64,000 nucleotides of DNA. It comes from CAURNT01 sp963539215 (GTDB taxonomy: Bacteria > Fusobacteriota > Fusobacteriia > Fusobacteriales > Leptotrichiaceae). The stretch covers positions 1-64,000 of the forward strand of contig CAUTJT010000003.1 of assembly GCA_963539215.1 (NCBI GenBank), read 5' to 3'. The translations under genes and the position numbers were made by a program. A model generated the notes under the pieces. It had not been told where the DNA came from, searched no databases, and saw nothing but the letters and a program-made list of their open reading frames with translations. Shown here one piece after another: positions 51,017 through 60,178 of the stretch (positions are counted from its first letter, which is position 1; the number at the start of each line of letters is the position of its first letter).

Positions 51017-51880
51017 ATGAAATATATATATAAGAAATACGCCTCGTATATAGCTACAACTATTTTAATGATAATATCGGGGCTTATTCAAGCTTATTCT
51101 ATTGAGGTTTTTATAAGACCTTCTAATTTAATAACAGGAGGTTTTACTGGATTAGCTTTATTATTTAATCAAATTTTAGAAAGAACTAATTTTCAAGTTC
51201 CTGTAGCTATATTATTAATCATACTTAATTTTCCTGTTGCTTTGATGTGTGCTAAGGAAATAAGCAAAAAATTTGTTTTTTATTCATTAGTTCAAATTTT
51301 TTCTTGTTCTTTTTTCTTAGAAAAATTACATTTTGAACCATTATTTAATAGTATAGTTTTAAATATTACTATAGGTGCAGTAATTTATGGACTTGAACTT
51401 GTTCTTGCACTTAAAGCAGGAGGATCATCAGGAGGAACAGATTTTATAGCTCTCTATATTTCAAATAGAATAAATAAATCAATATGGCTTTATGTATTTG
51501 TGTTAAATATGTTCATAGTTTTTGTCTTTGGTTATATGTTTGGATGGGATAATGCAGGATATACTTTAGTATTTCAATTTGTTACAACAAAAGTAATAGA
51601 TACTTTCTATAATAGATATCACAGAATAACCTTAAATATAGTGACTAAAAAAGAAAAAGAAGTTACAGAAGCTTATATTAAAAATTATAGACATGGTATG
51701 ACAAAAATTAAAGCAAGTGGTGCATATTCTAATGAAGAAGTTTCATTTTGTTACACTGTAGTTTCTGTTTATGAGGTGAATGAAGTTGTAGAAACTATAT
51801 TGAAAGCAGATCCAAATGCAATAATAAATACATATAAAACAGAACATTTTTACGGAAAATTTTATATTCCACCAATTTGA
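51017..51880 (+). CDS. YitT-family membrane protein (DUF161/DUF2179)
   Basis: A 287-residue protein with about five or six N-terminal helices, including the conserved FIRPSNLITGGFTGLALL and KAGGSSGGTDFIALYI stretches. A C-terminal cytoplasmic DUF2179 domain follows (GMTKIKASGAYSNEEV, then PNAIINTYKTEHFYGKFY). The family is widespread in Gram-positive-type genomes; its transport substrate is not established. AGGAGA precedes the ATG. A terminator ends this long run. Confidence 0.88.
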   Translation: MKYIYKKYASYIATTILMIISGLIQAYSIEVFIRPSNLITGGFTGLALLFNQILERTNFQVPVAILLIILNFPVALMCAKEISKKFVFYSLVQIFSCSFFLEKLHFEPLFNSIVLNITIGAVIYGLELVLALKAGGSSGGTDFIALYISNRINKSIWLYVFVLNMFIVFVFGYMFGWDNAGYTLVFQFVTTKVIDTFYNRYHRITLNIVTKKEKEVTEAYIKNYRHGMTKIKASGAYSNEEVSFCYTVVSVYEVNEVVETILKADPNAIINTYKTEHFYGKFYIPPI

Positions 51881-51881
51881 T

Positions 51882-51903
51882 AAAAGGCTTAGGCCTTTTT
51901 TGT
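51882..51903 (+). terminator. Terminator after the YitT gene
   Basis: AAAAGGC (51882-51888) and GCCTTTT (51893-51899) with loop TTAG, followed by further Ts. Confidence 0.75.
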
Positions 51904-51908
51904 TTATC

Positions 51909-51937
51909 TTGATTTTAATATATAAATATAGTATAAT
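51909..51937 (+). promoter_or_regulatory. Promoter of efp
   Basis: TTGATT (51909-51914), 17 bases, TATAAT (51932-51937), 36 bases ahead of the efp ATG. Confidence 0.65.
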
Positions 51938-51973
51938 TATTCAGTAAAAATAAATAAACTTAGGAGGAAATAC

Positions 51974-52546
51974 ATGAAAGCAGCAATGGAATTAAGACAA
52001 GGTAATACGTATGTACAAGATAATGTGCCTTATTTAATTTTAAAAGCAGATAGACATCAATCAACTTCAGGTAAAAAAGCTCGTGCAGCTGAAATGAAGT
52101 TTAAAATAAAAGATTTAATAAGTGGAAAAGTTCAAGAAATAACAGTATTATCAACTGAGATGATGAATGATATTATACTTGATAGATCTCAAATGCAATT
52201 CTTATATCAAATGGATGGAGATTACTATTTCATGAACCAAGAAACATTCGATCAAATGACTTTAACAGAAGAAGATTTAGGAGATGCGGTAGATTTCTTA
52301 GTTGAAGAAATGGTTATACAAGTATTACTTTATGAAGAACGTCCAGTTGGAGTAGAATTACCAAATACTGTAATACGTGAGATTACATATACAGAGCCAG
52401 GATTAAAAGGAGATACTATAGGTCGTGCAACTAAGCCAGCAACTATAGAGACAGGTTATCAATTACAAGTACCTCTATTCTGTAATATAGGTGATAAAAT
52501 TAGAATTGATACTAGAACTGGTGAATACATGGAAAGAGCTAATTAA
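51974..52546 (+). CDS. efp: Translation elongation factor P
   Basis: Relieves ribosome stalling at polyproline. All three beta domains are present in 190 residues: KOW-like N-terminus (MELRQGNTY), middle OB (GDYYFMNQETFDQM) and C-terminal OB (YTEPGLKGDTIGRATKPATIETG). The loop that enters the peptidyl-transferase centre reads HQSTSGKKARAAE at 28-40. This is longer by about four residues than in E. coli EF-P, whose modified lysine is in KPGKG. K34 or K35 is the likely tip residue. No epmA/epmB/ymfI-type modifier is nearby. AGGAGG precedes the ATG. Confidence 0.95.
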   Translation: MKAAMELRQGNTYVQDNVPYLILKADRHQSTSGKKARAAEMKFKIKDLISGKVQEITVLSTEMMNDIILDRSQMQFLYQMDGDYYFMNQETFDQMTLTEEDLGDAVDFLVEEMVIQVLLYEERPVGVELPNTVIREITYTEPGLKGDTIGRATKPATIETGYQLQVPLFCNIGDKIRIDTRTGEYMERAN

Positions 52547-52571
52547 TTAAATTATTAAGGAGGGGGTTAGT

Positions 52572-53405
52572 GTGAGAAAAATATTAATCTCTTTTCTTTT
52601 TTTAATTTATTCAACTATATTATTCTCTGAACCTATAACTATTGCAAGTTATAATACTTTACGTTTAGGTGCAGTTGAAAAAGATTATACTTCACAAGCT
52701 AAAATAATATCTAAATTTGATATTATAGCCTTACAAGAAGTTATGAATCAAGATGGTTTGAATAGATTAAAAAATGAAATAGAAAAAATAACTAATAAAA
52801 AATGGGGATATATTATATCGAATAAACCGCTTGGTACAAAAGAATATAAAGAATATTATGCATTTATTTATAGAAAAGATAAAATAGATAAAATAGAGTC
52901 TATAGGAATATATAAAGATGGAAATTCTAAAGAGTTTATACGTGCTCCTTTTGCTGTTTATGTAAAATCTAATAAATTTGATTTTGTATTAATAACTTTA
53001 CATTCTATATTTGGTGATAATAAAGCATATAGAGAGGAAGAAGCAAGTCGATACCATAATGTTTATAAATATTTTTTAGATAAGACTAAGGAGGAAGATA
53101 TAATACTTCTAGGTGATTTTAATCTTCCAAGTAATAATAATTCTTTCAAATATTTCAAAAATAAATATAATGTTAAAGAAGTTTTAAATCCGAATAAATT
53201 TAAAACGACTATAGGAGATAAAGGTCTTGCTAATAGTTATGATAACATTTTTTTTAATAGAGATTATTTGAGAGAATATACTGGTAGATATGGTGTTTAT
53301 GATTATACTAAAAATAATTATAAGGAAATTAGAAAATATATATCAGATCATTTACTTATATTTGCTGAATTTGAAAATAAGGTGGATTTAGATGGTAAAA
53401 AATAA
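52572..53405 (+). CDS. Secreted endonuclease/exonuclease/phosphatase-family nuclease
   Basis: A 277-residue DNase I-like protein with a signal peptide (RKILISFLFLIYSTILFS). Active-site motifs of the EEP fold are present: SYNTLRLG, ALQEVM (catalytic Glu), TLHSIF, GDFNLP and SDHLLIF (catalytic Asp-His). It starts at GTG 52572 behind AGGAGGGGG. Probable roles are extracellular or periplasmic DNA degradation for nutrients or escape from DNA traps; lipid phosphatase activity is not excluded. It overlaps the MATE gene by 14 bases. Confidence 0.87.
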   Translation: MRKILISFLFLIYSTILFSEPITIASYNTLRLGAVEKDYTSQAKIISKFDIIALQEVMNQDGLNRLKNEIEKITNKKWGYIISNKPLGTKEYKEYYAFIYRKDKIDKIESIGIYKDGNSKEFIRAPFAVYVKSNKFDFVLITLHSIFGDNKAYREEEASRYHNVYKYFLDKTKEEDIILLGDFNLPSNNNSFKYFKNKYNVKEVLNPNKFKTTIGDKGLANSYDNIFFNRDYLREYTGRYGVYDYTKNNYKEIRKYISDHLLIFAEFENKVDLDGKK

Positions 53406-54741
53406 AAATATTACAGTGTATAAATCTATATTATCTATAGGAATACCTGTTTTACTCGAAAATTTGGTATATAATTTTATTAATTTTTTAGACAATTTTA
53501 TGGTAGGTAAAGAAAATCCTACATTAGGGTTGGGTGTTAATGCAGTATCAGGACTTGGTATAGTAAATCAAATATATTTTATATTTATTGTGGCTTCTTT
53601 TGGACTATACAGTGGAGCAAGTGTACTATCATCTCAATATTATGGGAAAAAAGATTATAGACATTTATCTAATATATTGTTTTTTTTAATAATTTCAAGT
53701 TTATTGATATCATTTCCCTTTTTATTAATAGCTATATTTATTCCAGAAAGACTAATATCTTTTTATACAAATAATGCTATTGTTATTAAACTCGCGGTAC
53801 AATATTTCAAAATAGCAGTATTAACTTTTCCACTAACTGGATTATCTTTTGCTTTTTCTATGCAATTTAGGGTTATAAGTAAAGCAAAATATGCCTTTTA
53901 TTCAAGTTTATTGGGTCTATTAATTAATGCTGTAGGTAATACAATTTTGATTCCAATTTATGGAATAAGTGGAGCAGCTTTTTCTACTGTTATGGCAAGG
54001 TTATTAGCTTTAGTATACATGATATATATAACATATAGTTTAAAATTACCTATAATTGATAAATTTAAAAATATGATAAATATAGAATTTGCTTTGATTA
54101 AAAGTATAGTACTAATATCACTCCCAGCATTCTTACATGAAATATTTTGGGTTATTGGTACAAATTTTAAAACTAGATTTTATTCTCAAATTGGACCAAC
54201 TCAATTTGCAGCTATTGTTACAGTTACTACTATTAGTTCTGTTATATTTAGTGTTTTTTCTGGTATTTCTAATGCATCAGCTATACTTATTGGGAATGAA
54301 TTGGGAAGAGGAGATTTAAAAAAAGCTGAATTAGTTTCTAAGTTATGTATAAAATTAATGTTAATATTTTCTATAATTTTAGGTATTTCATTAGTGTTAA
54401 TTACACCATTAATATTAAATATTATGGGTATAAATGATGAGGTTAAAAATCTTGCGAATTCTATAATGTATATGGAAGCTATAAGTATGATATATAAATC
54501 GATTTCTTTACTTTTTGTTGTAGGGATACTAAGAGCAGGTGGAGATATATATTTTGGTATGATAGTAGATATAATAGGAGTTTGGATTATTTCCTTACCT
54601 TTAATATATTTAAGTTTGAATATTTTAGGCTTAGATATAAAATATGTTTATTTATTAGGAGGAATTTCTGATCTATTTTCAACTATAGTTTGTTATTTCA
54701 GATATAAAGAGAAAAAGTGGTTAAAAAGAATTTTGGAATAG
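53392..54741 (+). CDS. MATE-family efflux transporter
   Basis: A 449-residue membrane protein with about 12 helices in two homologous halves (SIGIPVLLENLVYNFI near 12 and SLPAFLHEIFWVIG near 245). It should export cationic compounds or drugs in exchange for Na+ or H+. VGKENPTLGLGVNAVSGLG is the conserved first-loop region. Its start lies inside the preceding nuclease gene, with AAGGTGG upstream. The substrate is not predictable. Confidence 0.9.
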   Translation: MVKNKNITVYKSILSIGIPVLLENLVYNFINFLDNFMVGKENPTLGLGVNAVSGLGIVNQIYFIFIVASFGLYSGASVLSSQYYGKKDYRHLSNILFFLIISSLLISFPFLLIAIFIPERLISFYTNNAIVIKLAVQYFKIAVLTFPLTGLSFAFSMQFRVISKAKYAFYSSLLGLLINAVGNTILIPIYGISGAAFSTVMARLLALVYMIYITYSLKLPIIDKFKNMINIEFALIKSIVLISLPAFLHEIFWVIGTNFKTRFYSQIGPTQFAAIVTVTTISSVIFSVFSGISNASAILIGNELGRGDLKKAELVSKLCIKLMLIFSIILGISLVLITPLILNIMGINDEVKNLANSIMYMEAISMIYKSISLLFVVGILRAGGDIYFGMIVDIIGVWIISLPLIYLSLNILGLDIKYVYLLGGISDLFSTIVCYFRYKEKKWLKRILE

Positions 54742-54750
54742 AGGTGTAAT

Positions 54751-56277
54751 ATGAATTGGAAGCAACTACTTTCAACAAATACAAAAAGAGCTAGAAGTAG
54801 GATAAAATCAAGTGATATAAGAAGTGATTTTGATAAAGATTATCATAGAATAATATCATCACCTTCTTTTAGAAGATTACAAGATAAAACTCAAGCATTT
54901 CCGTTAGAGGAGAATGATTTTGTTAGAACAAGATTAACACATTCTTTGGAAGTTTCTTCTTTCGGTAAATCATTAGGTCAGTATTTAGGTAAAAAAATTA
55001 TTGAAGATAAGATTGATGAAGATTTTGGGTATGAAGAATTAGAGGCTATATGTACTATACTTGCTTCAGCTTCTTTAATACATGATATAGGTAATCCACC
55101 GTTTGGTCATTTTGGAGAAGATACTATAAGAGTATGGTTTAAAGAAAATTTAACTAAACTATCAATTAAAGATTTAAATGGTGAAGAAAAGAAATTAAGC
55201 GATATATTAAATGAACAAATGATACAAGATTTTACTAATTTTGAAGGTAATGCACAAGCTATACGTGTTGTTTCTAAATTACATTTTATAGTTGATGAAT
55301 ATGGTATGAATTTAACTTATGCTTTACTTAATACTTTAATAAAATATCCTGTTTCTTCACTTAATATTGATAAAAATAGTGGAAACATAAAAGATAAAAA
55401 AATGGGATATTTTTTATCTGAGGAAGATATATTTTGGGATATAGTAAAATCTACAGGTACATATGATATTGAAACAAATAAAGTATTTAGGCATCCATTA
55501 ACATTTTTATTAGAGGCAGCAGATGATATAGCTTATGCAACAGCTGATATTGAAGATGGATTGAAAAAAGGATTTATAAATTATTATGATTTGTTAAATG
55601 AATTGAATTTAGCAGGTTTTACTGAGGGTAATCTTTATTATGATAGATTATTGAAATATAGACTAGACGCTACAAAAAATAATTATAATAAACCCGATAA
55701 TTATGCAGCAAGTAGATGGATAATATCTATACAGGGGTTGATAATAAGAGATACGATAAAAAGATTTATAGATAATTATGAAGATATAATGAATGGTAAA
55801 TTTAAAAATGAACTTTTATCTGAAACTGAAGCATCAAATATTCTTAAATTATTAAAAAATATAGCTAGAAAATATATATTTGAATCTAAAAATAATAATA
55901 AGATGGAATTAGGTGCAAATACAATGATACAATTTTTATTAGATAAGTTTGTTAAATCGGTTATAAACTATGATACTCCATATGAAAATGATAGTTTGAT
56001 AGATAAAAAATTTAGAATATTATTAAGTGATAATCAAAAACAAACATATAGAATTTATGCAAAAAAATATGAAAATAAAATGTTAAATGAGCTTAATGAT
56101 AGAATTAAATTAGAACAATTAGAAGGTAAGCAAAAAGATGGTTTAGAAAATGAATATAAAAATAAAATATATTCATATAAATTATATTTAAGATTACTCA
56201 TTGTTACAGATTATATTTCAGGTATGACAGATACATACATGAAAAGTACATATCAAGAGTTAGTGGGGATAAAATAA
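54751..56277 (+). CDS. dgt: Deoxyguanosinetriphosphate triphosphohydrolase (dGTPase)
   Basis: HD-domain hydrolase of 508 residues, the long E. coli-like type, splitting dGTP to deoxyguanosine and triphosphate. The first metal ligand is in TRLTHSLEVSSFG, the HD pair is H111-D112 in IHDIGNPPFGHFGE, and FLLEAADDIAYATADIEDGL carries the last ligand. The N-terminus YHRIISSPSFRRLQDKTQ is characteristic. GAGGTG precedes the ATG. It overlaps the following regulator by one base. Confidence 0.94.
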   Translation: MNWKQLLSTNTKRARSRIKSSDIRSDFDKDYHRIISSPSFRRLQDKTQAFPLEENDFVRTRLTHSLEVSSFGKSLGQYLGKKIIEDKIDEDFGYEELEAICTILASASLIHDIGNPPFGHFGEDTIRVWFKENLTKLSIKDLNGEEKKLSDILNEQMIQDFTNFEGNAQAIRVVSKLHFIVDEYGMNLTYALLNTLIKYPVSSLNIDKNSGNIKDKKMGYFLSEEDIFWDIVKSTGTYDIETNKVFRHPLTFLLEAADDIAYATADIEDGLKKGFINYYDLLNELNLAGFTEGNLYYDRLLKYRLDATKNNYNKPDNYAASRWIISIQGLIIRDTIKRFIDNYEDIMNGKFKNELLSETEASNILKLLKNIARKYIFESKNNNKMELGANTMIQFLLDKFVKSVINYDTPYENDSLIDKKFRILLSDNQKQTYRIYAKKYENKMLNELNDRIKLEQLEGKQKDGLENEYKNKIYSYKLYLRLLIVTDYISGMTDTYMKSTYQELVGIK

Positions 56278-56873
56278 TGGAACTTAAATGGACGATTTTA
56301 TTAAAAAAAATAGGTTTTTCAGAAATAGAAGCAAAAATATATGAATGTTTAGTATATAATCCAGGGTTAAATCCCACACAATTATCTAAGATTTTAGAAA
56401 TATCTAGAAGTGCATCATATACAAGTGTTACAAATCTTGAAAATAAAGGTTTTGTTTTTCTTATACCAACTAATGATGATTCTAAAAACTATAATCCAGA
56501 ATCTCCAAATAAGATTTTAAAAAAATTAAAAATTGAATATATAGATATATTTGATGAATTAGAATTACTTTTTAAAGAGTTTGATAGTAGTAAAGAAGAT
56601 ATTTCTATATATGAGATTACAGGTGAAGATAATATAATATCATATATTTTAAAAATATTAAAAGGACAAAATAAATATATTTATGGTAAGATAATTCCTG
56701 AATATGAAAAATATGTTTCTAGTATTGAAAAAATTAATTCAGATGAAGATATGACTATAATAAACGATAAAGAAATTTTAATAATAACTAAAGATCATGT
56801 TTATTATACGCAAAATAAATATATGGTTAGAAATATATTGAAAACTATAGAATTAGAAAAGAGGATAAAATAA
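56277..56873 (+). CDS. TrmB-like winged-helix transcriptional regulator
   Basis: A 198-residue protein whose first about 70 residues read as a TrmB/sugar-sensor helix-turn-helix: LKKIGFSEIEAKIYECLVY, then TQLSKILEISRSASYTSVTN. The remainder lacks the full sugar-binding domain of archaeal TrmB. It contains SIYEITGEDNIISYILKIL, resembling the PLD-like region of bacterial relatives. It is tied to neighbours by one-base overlaps on both sides (dgt and the RseP-like gene), so it may regulate this operon. Targets are unknown. Confidence 0.75.
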   Translation: MELKWTILLKKIGFSEIEAKIYECLVYNPGLNPTQLSKILEISRSASYTSVTNLENKGFVFLIPTNDDSKNYNPESPNKILKKLKIEYIDIFDELELLFKEFDSSKEDISIYEITGEDNIISYILKILKGQNKYIYGKIIPEYEKYVSSIEKINSDEDMTIINDKEILIITKDHVYYTQNKYMVRNILKTIELEKRIK

Positions 56874-57658
56874 TGTCAATAATTATAACTTTATTAATAT
56901 TAGGATTAATAATAACATTACATGAATTTGGACATTTTGCAACAGCGAAATACTTTAAAATGCCAGTTTCAGAATTTTCTATAGGTATGGGACCTATAAT
57001 ATATTCTAAAAAAGTAGAAGATACAAAATATTCATTAAGAGCTATACCTATAGGAGGATTTGTTTCTATTGAAGGTATGATGCAAATTGATAAAAATGAT
57101 AAAGACTATGCTCATTTAAGTGAAGATGAAATAGAAAAATATAATAAAGAAGGTTTTATATCTCATCCTAAATACGAACAACTTATAGTTCTTTTAGCAG
57201 GTGTATTTATGAACTTTATAACTGCTTTCGTAGCCTATTTAATATATTCTTTAATTGTAGGGTATGGTTTTATTGGGGCTATGAATGGTTTTATAAATGG
57301 ATTTATAGGAACGTTTAAAAGTTTAGAATTATTGATTACAGGTAAAGTTGCTGCAAATAATTTAGTAGGTCCTGTTGGACTTCCTAGTATATTTAAATCA
57401 CAAATTGAAACTAATGGATTTCTTGTGTTATTTCAGTTGTTTGCTATTTTATCTATAAATATAGGTATACTTAATTTAATACCTATTCCTGCTGTTGATG
57501 GGGGACGTGTTGTATTTGTATTACTTGAAGCAGTAGGTATAAAGTTAAATAAAAAAGTAGAAGAAACAATTCATGCTATAGGATTTATTTTAATAATGTT
57601 ATTGATGATTTATGTTTTTTATAATGATATTATGAGAATAGTTAATAAATTTATGTAA
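56873..57658 (+). CDS. Site-2 protease, RseP/RasP-like (M50), short form
   Basis: Intramembrane zinc metalloprotease of 261 residues. The zinc motif is H17-E18-H21 in TLHEFGHF, and the third ligand is D209 in NLIPIPAVDGGRV. Family motifs GPVGLPSIFK and GVFMNFITAF are present. Typical RseP has 340-450 residues with one or two PDZ domains between the first and second catalytic blocks. Here that region is too short for one: helix 110-130 leads almost directly to GFINGFIGTFKSL. It resembles minimal S2P enzymes. A terminator follows. Confidence 0.88.
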   Translation: MSIIITLLILGLIITLHEFGHFATAKYFKMPVSEFSIGMGPIIYSKKVEDTKYSLRAIPIGGFVSIEGMMQIDKNDKDYAHLSEDEIEKYNKEGFISHPKYEQLIVLLAGVFMNFITAFVAYLIYSLIVGYGFIGAMNGFINGFIGTFKSLELLITGKVAANNLVGPVGLPSIFKSQIETNGFLVLFQLFAILSINIGILNLIPIPAVDGGRVVFVLLEAVGIKLNKKVEETIHAIGFILIMLLMIYVFYNDIMRIVNKFM

Positions 57659-57669
57659 AATTATAATAT

Positions 57670-57695
57670 AGACAGTTTAATTACTGTCTTTTTTA
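57670..57695 (+). terminator. Terminator after the RseP-like gene
   Basis: AGACAGT (57670-57676) and ACTGTCT (57683-57689) around TTAATT, followed by TTTTTATT. Confidence 0.75.
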
Positions 57696-57698
57696 TTC

Positions 57699-57727
57699 TT
57701 GATAAAAATATCTAGATATAGTAAAAT
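57699..57727 (+). promoter_or_regulatory. Promoter of the trmL-metG run
   Basis: TTGATA (57699-57704), 17 bases, TAAAAT (57722-57727), about 50 bases before the trmL start. Confidence 0.6.
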
Positions 57728-57776
57728 AGATTTATAAAATTTAATTTAAGGATATATATATATGAAAGGGGATATT

Positions 57777-58295
57777 ATGAATATAGTTTTATATCAACCA
57801 GAAATGCCTTATAATACTGGTAATATAGGTAGAAGCTGTGTGATTACGAATACTACTTTACATTTAATTAAACCTCTTGGATTTTCTCTGGAAGATAAAG
57901 ATGTAAAAAGAGCTGGTCTTGATTATTGGAAATATGTTAAAATTAAAGTTTGGGAGAGTTTTGAAGATTTTCTTCTAAATAAAGGTGATGGTAAAATATA
58001 TTTTGCAACAACAAAAACAGATAAAAAATATACAGATGTTACGTATAATGAAAATGATTATATTATGTTTGGACCAGAATCACGTGGCATACCAGAAGAA
58101 ATATTAAATGAATATAAAGAAAATAATATAACTATACCAATGTTAAAAATTGGAAGATCATTAAATCTTTCTAATTCAGCTGCTATAATACTTTATGAAG
58201 CTTTAAGACAAATAGACTTTAAGTTTGATATGGAAGATTTAGAAGTTGAAAAAATTAAATTTGAATTAACGGTAAAAGGAGCGACAAAAAAATGA
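57777..58295 (+). CDS. trmL: tRNA (cytidine/uridine-34-2'-O)-methyltransferase TrmL
   Basis: SPOUT-class methyltransferase modifying the wobble ribose of tRNA-Leu. Motifs: MNIVLYQPEMPYNTGNIGR at the N-terminus, FGPESRGIPEE near 93 and the trefoil-knot SAM site GRSLNLSNSAAIILYEALRQ near 122. I start it at ATG 57777 (172 residues) behind AAGGGGAT because the family begins with MNIVLYQPE; ATG 57762 adds five residues. Its stop overlaps the metG start by four bases. Confidence 0.92.
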   Translation: MNIVLYQPEMPYNTGNIGRSCVITNTTLHLIKPLGFSLEDKDVKRAGLDYWKYVKIKVWESFEDFLLNKGDGKIYFATTKTDKKYTDVTYNENDYIMFGPESRGIPEEILNEYKENNITIPMLKIGRSLNLSNSAAIILYEALRQIDFKFDMEDLEVEKIKFELTVKGATKK

Positions 58296-60169
58296 AAACA
58301 ATGTATATAACAACCCCTATATATTATCCTAATGCAAAGCCGCATTTGGGTACTGCATATACTACAGTAATATGTGATGTTATAGCTAGATATAATAAGT
58401 TAAAAGGTTTAGAGGTTAAGTTTATAACAGGAACTGATGAACATGGACAAAAAATAGAAGAAAGTGCTAAGAAAAATAATGTTTCCCCTCAAGAATGGGT
58501 TGATTTTATGAAAGAAGATTTTATAAAGTTATGGGATGCTCTAAATATAGAATATGATGAATTTGTAAGAACTACAAATCCTATACATGAAAAAAACGTT
58601 CAAGAAATTATAGAAACAGTTTATAAAAATGGTGATATATATAGTGGAGAATATATAGGAAAATATTCTGTAAGTGAGGAAACTTTTGTTACTGAATCAC
58701 AACTTGTAGAGGGTAAATATATGGGTAAAGAAGTAATTGATATGGTAGAAAAATCTTATTTCTTTAAATTATCTAAATATCAAGATAAGTTGCTTGAATT
58801 TTATGAAAACAATCCAGATTTTATAAAACCACAAAGTAGAAGAAATGAAGTAATATCATTTGTTAAACAAGGATTACAAGATTTATCTATTTCAAGAACT
58901 TCATTTAAATGGGGTATACCTTTACCACTTGATAAAGATCATATAGTTTATGTTTGGTTCGATGCTTTAAATTCTTACTTAACTGGAGCTGGATTTGGAA
59001 AGGATGAATTTAATAAATATTGGAATAATGCAGATGTAATTCATGTTGTAGGTAAAGATATATTAAGATTTCATGCTATAATATGGCCTGCTATGCTTAT
59101 GTCAGCTGGAATAGAACTTCCTAATACTTTAGGTGTTCATGGTTGGTGGACTATAGAAGGTGAAAAAATGAGTAAATCATTAGGAAATGTTGTAGATCCA
59201 ATAGAAGTTGTTAAGGAATATGGAGTTGATACCTTTAGATATTTCTTGCTTAGAGAAGCTACTTTTGGACAAGATGCCGATTATTCTAAAAAAGCACTAA
59301 TACAAAGGATAAATAGTGATCTTGCTAATGATTTAGGTAATTTAATAAATAGAGTAGTTGGAATGCAAAATAAGTATTTTGATCTTTTGGTTTCAAAAAC
59401 TGATAAATTTGAAAATTTAGATAACGAATTATTAAATTTATGGAATGAAACTTTAGAAAATGTTGATAAATCATATCTAGAGTTTAATTTTTCTGAAATG
59501 TTAAAAAATATATGGAAATTTATTTCAAGACTTAATAAATATATAGACGAAACAGAACCATGGACATTATTTAAAAATGGGAATTTAGAAAGATTAAATG
59601 AAGTTTTATATAATCTTGTAGAAGGTATATATAAAGTAGCTGTATTACTTTATCCAGTTATGCCAGAAACTTCAAATAAAATATTACATATTTTAAATAT
59701 AGAAAAGGATATTAAACTAATAAAATTAGATGATATAAGAAAATCGTATACTTTCCCTACAAATACTAAACTAAATACAGTAGATGTGTTATTCCCAAGA
59801 ATAGAAATAGTTGAAAATGAATATGATGATGTTGATATAAGTAATCCTATAACTATAGAAGAATTTAATAATATAGATATAAAAGTAGTAGAAATTAAGA
59901 AAGTAGAGAGAATTAGTGAAAGTGATGCTCTTTTAAGATTTATTGTAGATACTGGAAAAGAAAAAAGACAAATATTATCGGGAGTTGCTAGACATTATAA
60001 AAATGAACAGGAATTAGTTGGTAAAAAGGTGGCTGCAGTATTAAATCTAAAACCTGTAGAGTTAAAAGGTTATTTATCACAAGGAATGCTTTTAACTACA
60101 GTAGAAAAGAAGAAAACTAAACTTTTAACTGTTGAAGAAACAGTGAAAAATAGTTCTCAAATAAAATAG
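58292..60169 (+). CDS. metG: Methionine--tRNA ligase
   Basis: Class I synthetase of 625 residues. The HIGH-type motif is HLGT at 18-21, KMSKS is at 292-296, and VHGWWTIEGEKMSKS and DVIHVVGKDILRFHA are conserved. The knuckle region (KYSVSEETFVTESQL) lacks the zinc cysteines of E. coli MetG, as in several bacterial subgroups. A C-terminal EMAP/Trbp111 tRNA-binding domain (about 520-610, DIKVVEIKKVER, then SQGMLLT) supports dimerisation. It overlaps trmL by four bases. Confidence 0.96.
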   Translation: MKTMYITTPIYYPNAKPHLGTAYTTVICDVIARYNKLKGLEVKFITGTDEHGQKIEESAKKNNVSPQEWVDFMKEDFIKLWDALNIEYDEFVRTTNPIHEKNVQEIIETVYKNGDIYSGEYIGKYSVSEETFVTESQLVEGKYMGKEVIDMVEKSYFFKLSKYQDKLLEFYENNPDFIKPQSRRNEVISFVKQGLQDLSISRTSFKWGIPLPLDKDHIVYVWFDALNSYLTGAGFGKDEFNKYWNNADVIHVVGKDILRFHAIIWPAMLMSAGIELPNTLGVHGWWTIEGEKMSKSLGNVVDPIEVVKEYGVDTFRYFLLREATFGQDADYSKKALIQRINSDLANDLGNLINRVVGMQNKYFDLLVSKTDKFENLDNELLNLWNETLENVDKSYLEFNFSEMLKNIWKFISRLNKYIDETEPWTLFKNGNLERLNEVLYNLVEGIYKVAVLLYPVMPETSNKILHILNIEKDIKLIKLDDIRKSYTFPTNTKLNTVDVLFPRIEIVENEYDDVDISNPITIEEFNNIDIKVVEIKKVERISESDALLRFIVDTGKEKRQILSGVARHYKNEQELVGKKVAAVLNLKPVELKGYLSQGMLLTTVEKKKTKLLTVEETVKNSSQIK

Positions 60170-60178
60170 GTGTCCTAA

